Origin: Pholis gunnellus
Lineage: Eukaryota; Chordata; Actinopteri; Perciformes; Pholidae
Assembly: GCA_910591455.2 (NCBI GenBank)
Contig: OU342819.1
Span: 18,339,262 to 18,403,261, forward strand
Reading direction: 5' to 3'
DNA: 64,000 nt
Shown: positions 47,376 through 60,739 of the stretch, in pieces
How the letters are laid out: every line of letters begins with the position of its first letter
How positions within the stretch are numbered: the first letter of the stretch is position 1
Translations under genes and position numbers: made by a program
Notes under the pieces: model-generated
What the model was told of the DNA's origin: nothing
Seen by the model: the letters and a program-made list of their open reading frames with translations, nothing else
The model's database searches: none

Positions 47376-50346
47376 GCAAATGTTACTCAAACGGGAGAAA
47401 AAAGAACATTTGTTTGATTTATTTTCAATCAGGTGTGTAATGTGGTGTTCCAGCAAGTTTTCACAGCAGCAAAATTGTGGCTTGTGTTTTAAATTGTTTC
47501 GGTCAAACAGACAATATCTGTTTGTAGGATCAACTTACTCTTAGTTTTGGAATTTTATTGGTATTTTTTGAGGGAATATTGCTCGCATTAACTTTAAACC
47601 TGTCTAATCATCTGCCCGCTTGTGTCTCTTGCGCCATCTGGCTTCTTTTTAGCAATGTTGTGGCATTCCCAAATCTCAGCCATCACTGTCAGTATAATAT
47701 TACTATTACTGATAGGAGTGTCCGCCAAAACTATGGAAACAACAACAACAATTTGCGATATACTGGAATTATCTTTTAAGCTGCTAAAGGATGATTATGT
47801 CTTTCAAAAGTAAAGAGTTTCAGCCTGATTTGGCGCTGGGTGTGTACGTGGTTATAGAAGGTAAGATCTAACAAGTTCTCACTCCCAACTCGTCACATAT
47901 GGATTCTTGGGCAGGACCCCCTTGGTGTCCCTTTTTAACGCACTGGGTACCCATTTAATGGCATTTTTCAATGTGCAGGCTAGTCCGACAGACTTCAACA
48001 CGTGGTTAACGTTGGTAATTACACGCGTACCACTAACTGGCAGTTGACATGTTGGGAGCGAGGATGAGTTGTTAAGATTACAAGTTGATTTTCATCTCCA
48101 TATAATTAACTTGTTTGTCAGAACTTAGATCTGTCGATACATTAACCACATCCGCGCTTCAGACCTCCATAACCTTCCATTAGGTTTGCTAAAGCACAAA
48201 CAGATCCACCACATTTAAATGTGCCCACTTCAACAGAAACACTGACTACTGTTTCTTCAAGGCACGTATGCTAATGTGTAAAAATACATATGCATCTCAG
48301 CCATGAAAAGGCGTTTCTATTCCAAAGGTTGTTATAAACATATTGTACAGGATATTCAGATAAGCCGGTATAGTTACAATAATGAAACAATGCTTTTAGG
48401 GCTTATCTCGGACTTCACGCCTGGTTATGTTTGTCACGACTGAATAGGATCCATGGCGTTTCACCATTTACCCAAACAGAGTGACATTCACCTTGAGAGG
48501 CATGCTCAGCTACCCAGAAAATGAATATAAGCCTGTTAAACACTAGGCAGCAAAGAATACTGATGGCAACGCTTCTTGAGAGTCAAGGTCCAGAAATTTG
48601 GTGTTTTGGTGTTGGTTGGTATGTTTCCAGAAATATTGATTTTGAAGGATAGAACTTCCCGAGGGAATAGCTCCCAGCCCTGTGTAACTTAAAAAAACTC
48701 CTCTTTACTCCAGTCTTAACAAATCATTTATATTTAAATATACAGTTACAGCTTAAAAGGCCTTTAGAAATCATGTGTAGCGCTTTAATCCTGCGCTGGA
48801 CTTTTGTCTTTGACAGTTTGCATAATTTGTGACAGGAAATGAGCATTAGGCTTCAAAAAAAGACCTATAATCAAAAGAAATATCAAGAATTGCCCAAATA
48901 TTTTCCAGCCCTGTCACAAAGTATATCTTTTATGCAAACTGACTCCTGGTGTACACATCTGCATCAGACGCAGAACAGGCCTCAGTGAGATGATGCATCT
49001 CAGTCACATTTCTAAGAACATCCCTACTATTTGGAAATGAGGATTTGATATGTACATTGTAGTTGGCCATTGCGCTTGCACTTCTGGGATTGTGTTTGTC
49101 ATAGGAGCAAATAAAAAGCAAAAAGGTGATTCATTCAAACCTGAGAACAAACATTATTGTACAGATTGTTTGAATGAAAAATGAGTTAAGTGAATAAAGT
49201 GTATCCCTTTGAGAACTGCTGGACTTTGGCAAAAGAAACAGCTTGTATTGTAAATCATTCTTAAGACTATTTGCCATTAAAATACTTTAGAAGCTATCAT
49301 GAAATTATTTCCAAATTCATCATACAAAGTTCATGCACTTATCAGACCTTTCAAACATAAAAAATCTTCCCTATCCCCTTTCCTTCTTCGGACATTTTAC
49401 AGAAAGTGAAAGGATCATACTGATGTTATTAAGTCTTTTTCTTATCTGTGATCTTCAGCTGTCCCCTCACATTGACTCATACTCACTATTTCTGCTTGTG
49501 TCCGTGCTGATATGTTTATCAGGTTGTGTTTCCCTGATGGCTCCAAAGTGCATCAAAACCTCAAGAGCCGTCAGTTTAGATCTGCATGCTTTTCCATCAC
49601 TGTGAACCGTTCTGCTTCTTAGTGCTGCAGGGCTAGATCTGAGCAGGGTTCATCAACAGACCCAGGGTCAGGGTCAGCTGCTACAGGCATGCATTGTGTA
49701 CTATACAGGACTTTGGAGCATAATCATGCATGTCCTTTGATTACAAATTACACTGCTTATAAATTCAGCTGGAGTCACTTAATTGCACTTTGGTAAATGC
49801 GGATTAAAGCCTTCTGATCCTCTTACACTGTCTTATATCATCTCTTCATTAATTTCAGTCATTTGATAATTTTCCAAGAACCTGCAAAATCACTTTCCTC
49901 AACCTCAACCAGGACTCATCGGCTCCAGCTACTTGCCCAAGAATGCTTCTCAAAAGATCCTGAGAACTTTTTGCAGCCAATCAAAAGTGAATGTGTGGAG
50001 CTACCGGGCCACCTAGTTGGTGAAGAGCATTACTGATCATAGGATCTAAGCCACAACGCCACCTTAAAGGGGCCCTCCACCAATATTACACAAGGCGTTC
50101 AGCTTACCCGTCGTGAGGAGTATGACGAGGCCTAAACTCATTGATTTATGTGTGTGTGTGTGGCTCTGGAGGGAGTTTTTCATGGTTTGAATCAATAACC
50201 CTGATGATGTCATATTGACACTTGAAATATTTAAACGAAAGCCTGCATTGCAAACTGGAGGTGTGGGGTTTCAAAGTAGGATCCAGTGTTTTTAGAGATT
50301 CATCGTTACAGGTGACTAAAAGTCAGAATATCTCAGCCTCCACTGC

Positions 50347-50352
50347 TTTATT
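50347..50352 (-). terminator. kcnk9: candidate polyadenylation signal of kcnk9
   Basis: The first AATAAA on the minus strand downstream of the kcnk9 stop, giving a 3' UTR of about 1 kb. No downstream element was assessed. Confidence 0.3.
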
Positions 50353-51365
50353 CTGTATCTGCTTCTTTGTGGAATACGAAATCGCTGAATGACCCTTTTC
50401 TTATACAACTTTTGCTGCATTGGAATCTGGTCTTTTAAGAGACTGACGGTAAATGAAGAAACTGGTCTAACAATGGAGTTATCCCTTATGTATGCTGAAC
50501 TTTGTTGCTAGATTATCAATGCACTGAGGAGTGCCCCTAATATAATTGATATTCAATATGAATGTCATGTGCTGAAATACAGATCTGTTTAAAAGTGTAG
50601 TGGGGATGGTGGATTTTCCTTCAGGTCAGTTTGACATCTAATTATGAAAAAGGCCGTAGGTGAAATTAAAGCTTCTGTGGCCAGATCTGATTCCTGATGA
50701 GGACACATATTAATAACAGCAGCATGATCCTTTGAATTCAAGACAAACAGACTTTCATTTGGCTGTTCTATAAACAGACTAATGAATTTCACAAAACCAT
50801 GGCACACTCAGTAAATGACATCTAATGCACATGCTAATATTGGCAACAATATTTTGGCTTGATGCATGGTGAAACCATTGAAATATATGATTGCTTATAG
50901 AAAACAATACCTGATGCTTTAAGTCATTTTAAAATCTCTGTCTGCAGTGAGGCAATGGGATAGTACATAACTTCAAGTTAAGGTGAAACAAGCTGACTCC
51001 CTTTTGAAAAATAGCATTTCCCCAAGTGTGCATCATTTGGCATGTAACCAAAGTTAATATATCAATTTTGTACTGTAAATCTGAAATAAGGAAGGTCTTC
51101 TTGTTTGTGTTTGTAAATGGAGCAATCTCTTGAAAAAATAGACATCCATGCTTCATGCTTTGCATCCCATTGTGTCCGCGCTGTTCTGCACAGTGTTCTT
51201 CATAGTGTTCTTCATCCGTTCCCCAAGAATACTTTTTATATTACACACAACCGAAAAAGGAAAAAAAAAAAAGTGCTGAAATAAGATTTGGTAAGGAGCA
51301 GCATTGGAAATGTTTGACCTTGTGTATAAAACGTGGAACCTCATTTGTCCTGTGTGTGTTAGGTT

Positions 51366-52249
51366 TTAGATGGATTTCCTTCTCTTCATGAGCTGGTGAT
51401 TGTCTGTGAAGCTGTGGAGGCCCGGAGACACCGAGCTGATGGGCGAAGGGAAGAAGCTGTTTTTCAAGGTGCTGGGCGAGATCTCCTCGATCCTGTAGGA
51501 AACCGAATGAAAGTACTGATTGGGATTCAGCTGTGAGCTGAATGAGTTCTGATGGGAGAAGGCACAGCCGAGGCCTCCCATCCCTCCCCCAGAGCTGCCG
51601 AAGTCATGCGAGTGGTAGTGCATACAGGAGCAGACTGACTGCAAATCAGTCACTTCCGGTCGGTACGGGTCGCGCCGCCGGCGGCCCCGCTGCAGCGATT
51701 CGTCCTGGATGTGGATGATCATGCTGTTCCGGTTGCCTGCTAGCGAGGCCCGTTCCTCAGCGTCCCGCCGCTCGTCCTCACTGTTCATAGTCAGGAAACG
51801 GAGCACTACCAGGTTGAGGAAGGCCCCGATGACCGTCAGGCCCACCAGGATATACATGAAGCTAAAGGCCACATACAGGGGCTTCTTCTGGAGGGCCCGG
51901 TTCTTTTGAAGGGCCACAAAGTCCCCAAAGCCTATAGTTGTTAATGTGATGAAGCAGTAATAATAAGACTGGAAGAAGCTCCAATCCTCGCAATAGGAAA
52001 AGGCAGCGGCTCCGATGCACAGCGTGCCGGTGCAGGAGAAGAATCCTACAGTCACCATGTTCTCCATGGATACGTCGGTGATGCTCATGCCGCAGCACTT
52101 CTTGATTCGCTTCAGGAGGTACTTGACAAAAGTGTTCATCCTCTCGCCCAGACTTTGGAACATGACAAGAGTCAAAGGGATTCCCAGGACGGCATAAAAC
52201 ATGCAAAAGGCCTTCCCTTCGTTGGTCCCCGGCGCTGCATGCCCATAGC
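51366..52249 (-). CDS. kcnk9: TASK-3 two-pore-domain potassium channel, last coding exon
   Basis: This exon encodes 293 residues and the stop of a K2P channel that carries pH-sensitive background potassium current in the plasma membrane. It starts after ctctcag within the Gly codon of the first selectivity filter (GYGHAAPGT). It continues through M2 (KAFCMFYAVLGIPLTLVMF), M3, pore 2 with filter TTIGFGD, and M4 ending VVLRFLTMNSEDE. VLRFLT is the gating motif at the end of M4 in TASK channels. The tail ends LMKRRKSI, a 14-3-3-binding motif like the KRRKSV of mammalian TASK-3, and this separates it from KCNK3. The exon 1 codons (about 94 residues: M1, first pore helix) are not in the window. 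The ORF text upstream of 52249 is intron. The tail carries an Arg run (GRRRRD) and a Gly-rich stretch (GSSGGGMGGLG) that I do not recall in the mammalian protein. Confidence 0.95.
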
Positions 52250-53469
52250 CTGAGAAGAGAGCAGACAGACAGAAGAAGTTAGTGATGCGGGAAGATGATT
52301 CGCATAAGTGCTTGTGAATCAGCAGTGGCATCACAAGCACTATACCCGCTACTCCAAAAGCCCCAGATCAGCTTTTGTTTACAAACATGACCAAGCAAGA
52401 AATCTCCCTAAGAGTCTACGAGCGCTGCCAAAAGGGGTATTGAATGGGTGCACGCCATGGAAATGTGTCCGCTCATTAATCTGATTTGGGCTCAAAGATT
52501 ATGGCGGGTGGGGCGTCCAATTAGTCAGAAGTTTCCGGTGAGGTAGAAGAGTTTGGAGGAGGGATTGGACCGGAGTCGTGGGGCAGCCAATGAAGCTTTT
52601 AGCTTAATTAAACTTTATCTTTAGACCACAAACTGCTGACTCACAGACAAACAGAGTTTTGAAAACCAAGCTGTGGGGCTAACAATAGGATTCATACATT
52701 AGATTTCATTTTGAAATGCAATATAAACGATTTGATGTGCTTTGCAGGAGATTACAGTATGAATGAAGCCAAATGCTCTTGAATATGCAGCGCTGAAAAA
52801 CAGAGTGTCGTATTGATTACTGCTCCTCTACCACAGCCCATAACTGTGAGTATTAAACATCACAATCATGGCCAAGAAACACCCACCATCAGTTGGCATG
52901 TGTATCACTCAACAACTGCCTTCCAAATGGAGACATAATATTTTTGGTGTTTGGCATTTTTTATGTATTTATTTATTCTAGATACATCCTGAGGAAGTTC
53001 TGAGTTTTGCACTCTCAAATATTGATTCTGTGTTTTCCCATATGGATCTCCACCCACTCGAGCATGTATTTAGTTATGCACTTTAAAAAAAGGACTCTAG
53101 CAATCTTATTTGTACTAGCGGCAAGCGTACTTATGATCTTGTGTGTTATCAGCCTGAGGTTTTATCAGTAAAATGTAAATAAATGTTCCATACCAGTGCT
53201 GTTAGAAGCAATTCTTTATCAAGGTTTGAAAGCTAGATTTAAACACTTGGAATTTATTTAGTTTGATCCTAAATGTATCAGTTCATTTTCTGTAATTTGA
53301 ACAAAGTGTCAGAGTTCAATGCAAAGCTGCACTATTAGTATTTTTCTTATTAATGGGTCAAATGACTGTGTGTGATGTGAAAGGGGTTATTTATTACACA
53401 AGTCTTTGGCCTTCAGTTCCCCACTGATCTAAAAACCTTTCTAGCTCTTTGCTTTGGTTTTCTCACCTG

Positions 53470-53690
53470 CAAACTCCAAGTCAGCTGTTTTCAGCAAACA
53501 AGCTCCGGTAAACCTTCTGTATGCTTCCTGTTCAGCGTGGCTGACAAGTTAGTGACTAGCGAGTGACATAGTGGAGCATTCAGCAGCTAAAGAGACAGAT
53601 CCTTCCCTCAGGACTTGGTTGAAACCAGAATCAAAGCAAAAAGGAGAGTAAGTGTTAGAGAGCCAGCTCACTTCCAGTTAGCCTTATATG
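53470..53690. repeat. dispersed teleost repeat relic
   Basis: The text gtgactagcgagtgacatagtgg, then gagcattcagcagctaaagag and ccctcaggacttggt, belongs to the same family as near 39.5 kb. Confidence 0.55.
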
Positions 53691-56652
53691 CTAACTTGAA
53701 TCGGGATGAAATAATTCAATTGTGCTGCTTTTCTTGACTTTTGCAATGTTATTAGACCGAATTCATCAAACGCTAGTAAACCAAGCAATTTGCAGGAGAT
53801 GTGATGCTGAAAAGAAGGCAGTTACTGTTTTACATGAGCAACAGTAGCAACGGAGAAATTGCCGGCGTAGGCTACGGTGTATTGGTTGTTTATGTGTTTT
53901 TTCAAGGTAGAGAAAAATGGATTAAAAAATAACAAAATCAAAAATAATCTCATGAATTAATCATCATTATCGTGACAGATTTCATTGAGAACATCTTCGA
54001 GATCGTTCTACCGCCCATCACGTGGCTGAAGTTCCAAACTAGGCTCACGTTTTGGCAACAGAACAAACAACATTTGCATATTAAGAGTTGAAATCTCCAG
54101 AAAAAGGAAAATGACAAAACAAAACAATAACTGCTTGCACAAAAACAAACCAATGTGGTGGACTAGGTACAATATGTCAAGTAAGTTTCAGTCTCACCCA
54201 GTGAGCTGCCAGAATGAAAACTAAAAAAATAAGCAAAGTATATTCAAATGCAGTAAACCGTGCAGAATAACTGGTCGGGACCTTGAAGTTTGGGGTCTGT
54301 GCAGGGAGCTGAAAGAGCAGCTGCAGGTCAGCAGCAGCTCACTGTCACTGGTGTGTGCTGACTACAGATGAGCTGATAAAATTCCTTTGACAATGAGCAG
54401 CATCGTGTACATTATTTCCACATACACACACGGTCTTCAACAGCACGAACAGCCTTGTTAGAAAACATCTAAAACTCACAATCTTCGCTGCTCTCTCGTG
54501 CAGCACAGATAGAGTATAAATGCTAATGCTCACTGTGGAACTGGGAAAGATAAGCCAAATATGATGCAAATCTGTAAGTAGTGGCATTATCATGACAGCA
54601 GATGTGTGCAAATCATAGGAATTGCCTCGTCGTCGTTCCTACAGACTTTGTTCTATTTCATGCGGGAGGAAGAAATATTTCAGAACCTCCGCACACTGCT
54701 TGGGAAAAATCAATTTGGGTCAAAGTAAACATGTGCGAAATGCAGCTAAACATAATTGTGGCATCCCAAAAGTGTTAGTCAATTCTAATTACATCTCAGG
54801 ATGGATTTGTATTCTACCCAGCCATCTGTCTTCCTTCCCTCCTTTCTCAAAATTAGCAAATTAATTGATATTGATTCTGATTGCTTAAATTTGTTCTTGC
54901 GCAGTAATTAGGACATAATGACTTTACAGCGGCAGCTGTGAAGAAATGACAACTTTCATTTGATCTGCGCTGCGACTCGTCTGTGCAGACAGATAACCAC
55001 AAATCTTGTCCGTGGATAATCTTTCAACATCATATTTTACACTCAAAGACATTACACGAACTAAAGACTCTGTCTGTTTGTGCAGGTTTGTGTGCGACTC
55101 TCGCACTCAGCAGCCTGTCCCCGCAGCAATCAGACTGGAGTGTATTGGATACCAATTCAACAGCTGCCAACTGAAGGGTCGCCGCGCTTGTATGTATTTT
55201 CCATTAGATTAGCCGTCCTCTTTTTAAGTTTAAAACTGGACAGATGAGCGCCCGAGTGTCCATTTAGTGATAGTTGAAAGCATTGTGATGCCCAAAGTCT
55301 GGATCTTCGAGTGATAACGCGAACACAGGAAGTCATGAAAGCGGTATATTAAAAGGATAGAAACAAGCAATGAAATCACGTCCACAGAGATGTCAAATCA
55401 GCTTGAGCTCTCGAGTTTCAGCTTCAGCTTCAACATTCATTAGCGTCCTTATATTCCCAAGGCAATATATATATACGGGATGATTAACACAGATTTACAA
55501 GGCTCAGTGAGATGACCCTCAGACCTACAGAGGCAGATATTAACTTGTACAAGTAATCATCTGTGACATGTTCATATCAAATAATGTCCATCATGGATTG
55601 ATGAGAGACAATGAGGAGATAAGTTCATGAAACTCACATTTTTTTCAGATTCAGTCTCGACTTAAAGTATTTATTTGGTGTCGTCGACGGCATGTTTGGT
55701 TTTCTGCGGCAGCGCTGCACTGTGTAATCTGTTTGTCCTGTTGTAATGACTCTATTATCTCCTGTTGTCTTGGGAACAGACATATTTGCTCTGCCACGCA
55801 GAGCCGTGCCATGCACAGGTGCTTTTGTGCTCATGTATGCACAGGTGAACCTCATGTGTTCAGCCCAGTGTGTAGTGCAGCGGAAAAAAAGAATCTCACT
55901 CTTTAATGAATGATAAAAGCAGGAGAAAGGCCCGGCCACTCAAATATTACGCAACATCTAGAAACTGGAGGGTCGTGTTCCAATACCGGCGTCCTGAAGG
56001 AGAAGAACATTTGACATGTTTTCAATCTATATTCTCCTGCCAGCTGCAGACACACGAGTCTTATCAGCCAGAAGCACAAAGTATGTTTGAAACAGAGAAG
56101 CACTCCACAATCCTCAAAAGGAGATGCTGTGAATTTGCCAAGATGTAAATGTGATTTGGGAAAGCTCACAATAAATATTTGTTAAAAGTGTCTCCTAAAC
56201 AGATTTTCCATTCAACAGACATCTTTCTTGGCCTCCTAGAGTGCATCTTAATATCTTAATATTTAAGTAGGTTGGGTTATAATAAACAATGTGACAATTG
56301 ATTGCTTTAATAAACAAACACATTTTGTAAAAAAAACAACTGCAACTAAAAATCATTTATAGCATTGCTCCATAAGCCTGGCATTGAAAAGTGGGATAAT
56401 AATAAATCTGCCGGCCATCTGCTAAAATACAAACAGCAAAAGAAATAATGAAAGTCAGATGTTCTGTGCACCTCAGTGTGAGTTTAAGGTCCTATTTTGA
56501 GATGTCCATGTCTTTTTGATTACAAAGCAGGTCTAGGTGCGATACAAATACCGGAAAAGTATCAATGCGCTCAGTCTGCGGAGAAATGCACATCGCCAGT
56601 ATTCTCAGAAACTGTGACTTTAATCAAGTCTCAAGAACTTCTGTAAGGATGT

Positions 56653-56692
56653 GATGACTCAACTATACAGACACCTGTACAGTTGAGTCATC
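56653..56692. promoter_or_regulatory. 40-bp near-perfect palindrome with two AP-1-like sites
   Basis: Arms gatgactcaactatacag and ctgtacagttgagtcatc pair at 17 of 18 positions around the 4-nt loop acac. Each arm contains the AP-1/TRE heptamer TGACTCA or its complement TGAGTCA. It lies in kcnk9 intron 1. Confidence 0.75.
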
Positions 56693-56759
56693 AACTCAGT
56701 AGTAGTTGACAAACACAGGGAGTCCCTGGCTGTCGCGATGCTGTGAGGCCTGTGAACGC

Positions 56760-57000
56760 AAATGCCGAAGATCCTAAACGCTGATTAATCATAAAAGACT
56801 GGGCTTTTTCCAGAGGGAGACTTAAAGAGACAGGCGCTAAAACGGAGCATTTCACACGGAGGGTAAATACAGATATATTCAGAAAGACAGTATGAGAGAA
56901 ATAATGTGTTTTTTGAACATTAAAACATGTAAACATGTTCTAGCAGAAACCCAAAATACAAGCAGGAACCTAAAAACTAGCATCATATGTCTCCTTTAAA
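56760..57000. repeat. dispersed teleost repeat relic
   Basis: The text gcgctaaaacggagcatttc, then aatacagatatattcagaaag, acatgtaaacatgttctag and catatgtctcctttaaa, matches from memory a common percomorph repeat. Confidence 0.6.
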
Positions 57001-57727
57001 AAGAAGAGCATTTTAGGTAAGTTCAGTACAGCAGTGTCTCTCTCAGAACATTTCAATTTAAATATGTTCTTTTTCTCTGCACATCTGTTGACTCACTCGT
57101 TACATATTTGAACAAACCAGAGTGGGAAGTGTCATAACACAGCTACACAAAGGTGGCTCATGAAAATATTTTTGGATTCATTGGGAGTAGGAAGACGTAG
57201 AATCTGCAGCTCAACACACTTCAGTGTCACAATCTTTTTCTACAACTTCAAGCTACGACAGACGAGACGAACGAGAAACTCTACGGTCAGCTCTGTGAGG
57301 CTGTTCTCAGACCTTAGCGTGCTACTTTGCTCATACTGACAGTGCTACTGTGGCAGGTATGTTTACCATGTTTCTCCATCTTAGTTTAGCCCGTTAACGT
57401 AGTAACATTCGCTGATTAGCTCTAAACAAGTACAGCTGAGGTTGTTGGAAATGTCATTCGTTTTGCAGGTCGTAAACCAAAGAACTGGACAAACTGAAGT
57501 TTTAACTCCATGATGGCCCAGGATGAAGACATGAATGAACTAATAAATGCCATGGCAATCAATCCAATAGTCAAGACAATTTTGTTCAAAACCACAAATG
57601 TCAAACCTCTTGGTGGCGCTTGAGGAAAAGTCAGAGGATCACAAAAGTCATCAGTATGCATTATCAGGGAACCATTAAAGTCTGTGCAAAAAATGTCACT
57701 CCACTGCTCATCACTCTCCAGTGTGCA

Positions 57728-58165
57728 TCAAGTTCAAGTCCCTGATGCTCAATTACATAGCGACGTACCTAAATCCCGGCATTCAGTTGTATGAATAAAC
57801 TGCAAATGCACAACAACTTGTCGTATTAATGTGAGGCAGGATCTCGATCCAAACTCTTCTCCACGGTGGTGGAACGAGTTACCAGACTCCATTTGGTCAG
57901 TAGAAACCATTTTTGTCTTCAAAAATGTCTCAGAGACCAACCTCTGGTCCAAGTATGCTCTCTTTCTCTCTCCCATTCCCTCTCTATCTCTTCATCTTTA
58001 TCCAGCTCTTTCTCCCCCCACAAAAGAGTAATTTGCTCGGCTCAGTTCCACCGAGGAATTGAGTGTTGAGGCACTTATTCTCTGTGAGCTACTGTGACTT
58101 GGATTGTATCTCATTGTGTGTCACTTTGGAGAAAAGCTGCTACAAAATGAATACATCAACTAAAT
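57728..58165 (+). mobile_element. 3' end of an L2-like LINE, decayed
   Basis: The segment starts ttcaagtccctgatgctc. It contains a frame with PRWWNELPDSIWSVE, the residue pattern near the C terminus of L2-clade reverse transcriptase ORFs. It ends with tcactttggagaaaagctgc and aaaatgaatacat, the usual L2-type tail. 5' truncated, frames broken, not functional. Confidence 0.7.
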
Positions 58166-59099
58166 GTATATGATTCATTATTAATATTTATTTAAAAAAT
58201 ATAAAGCGCTAGAAGGAAAGTATGGGGATCACGCCGTCATTGTGAATTTATCCTCCGAGGATGGGAACGTCTGTAGCGTGGCTAAAATGTATCTTCAAGG
58301 AATTATGATCATGACCAAGATAATTGTTGTTGCCAATCACAGAGCAGAATATTAGACAGATACAGCTATTCATAACCTCTTTCAAACTAAATGCAGTCTT
58401 TTTTTTTAGCCGTAACCAAATGTAATATATAACTGTATCACACCCCCTGTGACTCTACACAATCATAACCAAAGTGCCTCTAATGTTTGACACATTTATG
58501 AATATACCAAGGCAGCTCTCATCATAAACGGCATGACTCAACCTTTGTTTGGCTCCAGTACACTTTACTATGACTTATTTTGAATGTCTGCCCACACCCA
58601 CACTGTGAGCTCTACAGGTCTTTGCGGGTGAGTCACTGTTGCTCAAACTCTAAATTGACACAGCTGGCAGCCGAATTCCAATTATTATATTATTATATCA
58701 CAAATACTTAATTTATCCTGTACTAAAAATAAAAAACGGAACATCTCACAGTCATATAGTGGCTTAATGAATTAACCGACAGCCTACGCTGAGTTCAGAA
58801 GCTAAATTCCAGCTGCTACTCATCTGCTGCCTCGTGACTTCACATTAAGCAACTGAAATCCATGATGTTTTTCTCTGCAAAAACAAAGTATTCATGACTA
58901 AATAAGAGATAATCAAAGTTAAAGCACTTTATCTAAACACTAATTATGGATAAGTACCTGATGCAACTCCACTACAAAACATCAAAACTATCCCTTTAAT
59001 GTAGGAGACTACTACTACTAATGAAAAGGAGATTAAAAAGAAGTATGATTCTGAAGTTAAAATTATGAAATTGATTTGTCAAACAGTTGCTTACTTACA

Positions 59100-59270
59100 C
59101 ATGTAGCAGACACAAAGCAACATTCATTTTGAGTCCTGATTTTGTTCACCTGTGTCAATGCTCACATACCCCTGACACAAATGTTTGGCTGCATAGCAGC
59201 TGAATGCTTCCAACTAGTTGTTAACTTTATCTTTCAGCCATTCAGTGCTGGGCAGGCGACTTACAGTCGA
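59100..59270. repeat. dispersed repeat relic
   Basis: The text cacaaagcaacattcattttgagtc and cagccattcagtgctgggcagg resembles the family near 60.75 kb in the same orientation. Weak. Confidence 0.4.
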
Positions 59271-59986
59271 TTTGTCGGAGCTTTTTTTTTTTTTATCTCT
59301 GCATCAGACCAGAAATAAGTCTGTTTTTCATATGATTGAGGAATAGAAACATAGTTGTTTAACATTCGATCTTCTAAAAATATCCCTTTGTCAGAGAATA
59401 CAGCGGAGGACAGGTTACCTCCCTTTGGTCTTCATTTATTTTCACCCGTTGCTGGTTTTATAATCTAAATCATCCATTATTCATCACACCATCAAGGTAG
59501 TCACTCATTAGTACCCACACACAGCCTGGGTAGTAACTCTACAAGTGTCGAGCAGTTGCTTAAACCAACGCTTTCCACTTGTTTGATCCGCAGGTTAATC
59601 GGCCTCGTATTACTCCAGGTGCCCTGTTGGCATTAATTGCTCACAGGCCGTGGCATTTTAATGAAGGTCAGAGAGAGCAGGGAGCACAGAGGTGAGAACA
59701 CCTTGTTCAGCTCTCTGCCTGTGTCTCCACTACGTCACCGACAAGAGCTTAATGTGTCTGGGAAGTGGGAGCACCATGGTTACCTATACAGGCAGGGAAC
59801 CTTTAGCTATCAGTGCTTTTTGAAACACTGAGTCTTCCCACAATTCCACTTTGTTATAGTACCATAACGGTTACGGACTTTAAGCTGCTGGACGACTTAA
59901 TTCTATTGTTAAGGGATCAAAAAAAAGTCCAACATTATATCCCACCGATATCAGAGATGCCTGCCAGCAGCTTTAGAAAGATCACA

Positions 59987-60046
59987 TTTACATTTTAAGT
60001 GTTTTGGCTGATGCTGTTATCCAGATACGTACAACAAGTGCACGAT
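59987..60046 (-). repeat. L2-like LINE tail fragment, inverted
   Basis: acatttacattttaagtg, then gctgatgctgttatccagatacgtacaa, is a diverged copy of the common teleost end sequence in reverse orientation. Confidence 0.5.
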
Positions 60047-60739
60047 CACATGGAGTAACAGGAAATACATGCAAAGAGCAGATTCACCTTAAAGTCATCA
60101 TCCTCATAGTTTCATGAATTAATGTCTGGGTTTTTTATTTAACACAAACATAACTCAAACTCTAGCTTTTCTTCATTTAATGGCAGTGGTGTGGTGCTCA
60201 GGGATGATTGTCTTTAATGTTTTCAGTTTATTTGGAACATGCCAAATGTTGTACAGCGACAAATGAACTTTAATCAAAAAAAAAAAAGAGGAATAAAAGG
60301 GGATTTCAAAAACACTTTCATGTTCTCAGAATCCTAGTGTGTTGGACAGCACGCTGAACGCACAAGTGCTGTGCAGCAGAAGATGCTGCGCTGCTAATGG
60401 CAGCTAGCTGCTGGAAGCAGGAAGACACACTGACTTTAAACACTGAACTTCCTTCTTGAAGTCAAAACTATTTTTTCCACAAGTAGTTTAGGTCTCAAGA
60501 TGTCATGGGTGTCTCTGTGTTGGTTAAAGAGTACTACAGTATTATCATTGCGGTCATATAGGGACACGGACGTGTCTCAGCCACACTATGACATGTGCTT
60601 TTAACAACTTCTCATATCTAAATAACAAGACATGGTTGTATAGTAGCGTTCTCTAAGGTTTGAATGATTGTTGTCATGGTTTGACAACAGTTAAAGTACA
60701 CTTGTCGTGCCATAATGTCACACAAATTATCACCGTATA

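Larger units (their letters stand above)
42855..51365. other. intergenic region and kcnk9 3' UTR
   Basis: No further exon can be supported. It contains a short (CAT)n tract (43262-43280), a MITE (45050-45443), a repeat relic near 47270-47375 and the presumed kcnk9 3' UTR at its right end. The 130-codon plus-strand ORF at 46144-46536 shows no domain. Confidence 0.6.

Noticed and set aside
51366..52249. KCNK3 (TASK-1) as identity
   Set aside because: The terminal LMKRRKSI and the SPGLHSFTD tail fit KCNK9, and col22a1 synteny agrees.
52250..52340. N-terminal extension of the kcnk9 ORF (starts MLVMPLLIHKH)
   Set aside because: It is translated intron; a consensus ctctcag acceptor precedes the GYGH codons exactly where K2P genes have an intron.
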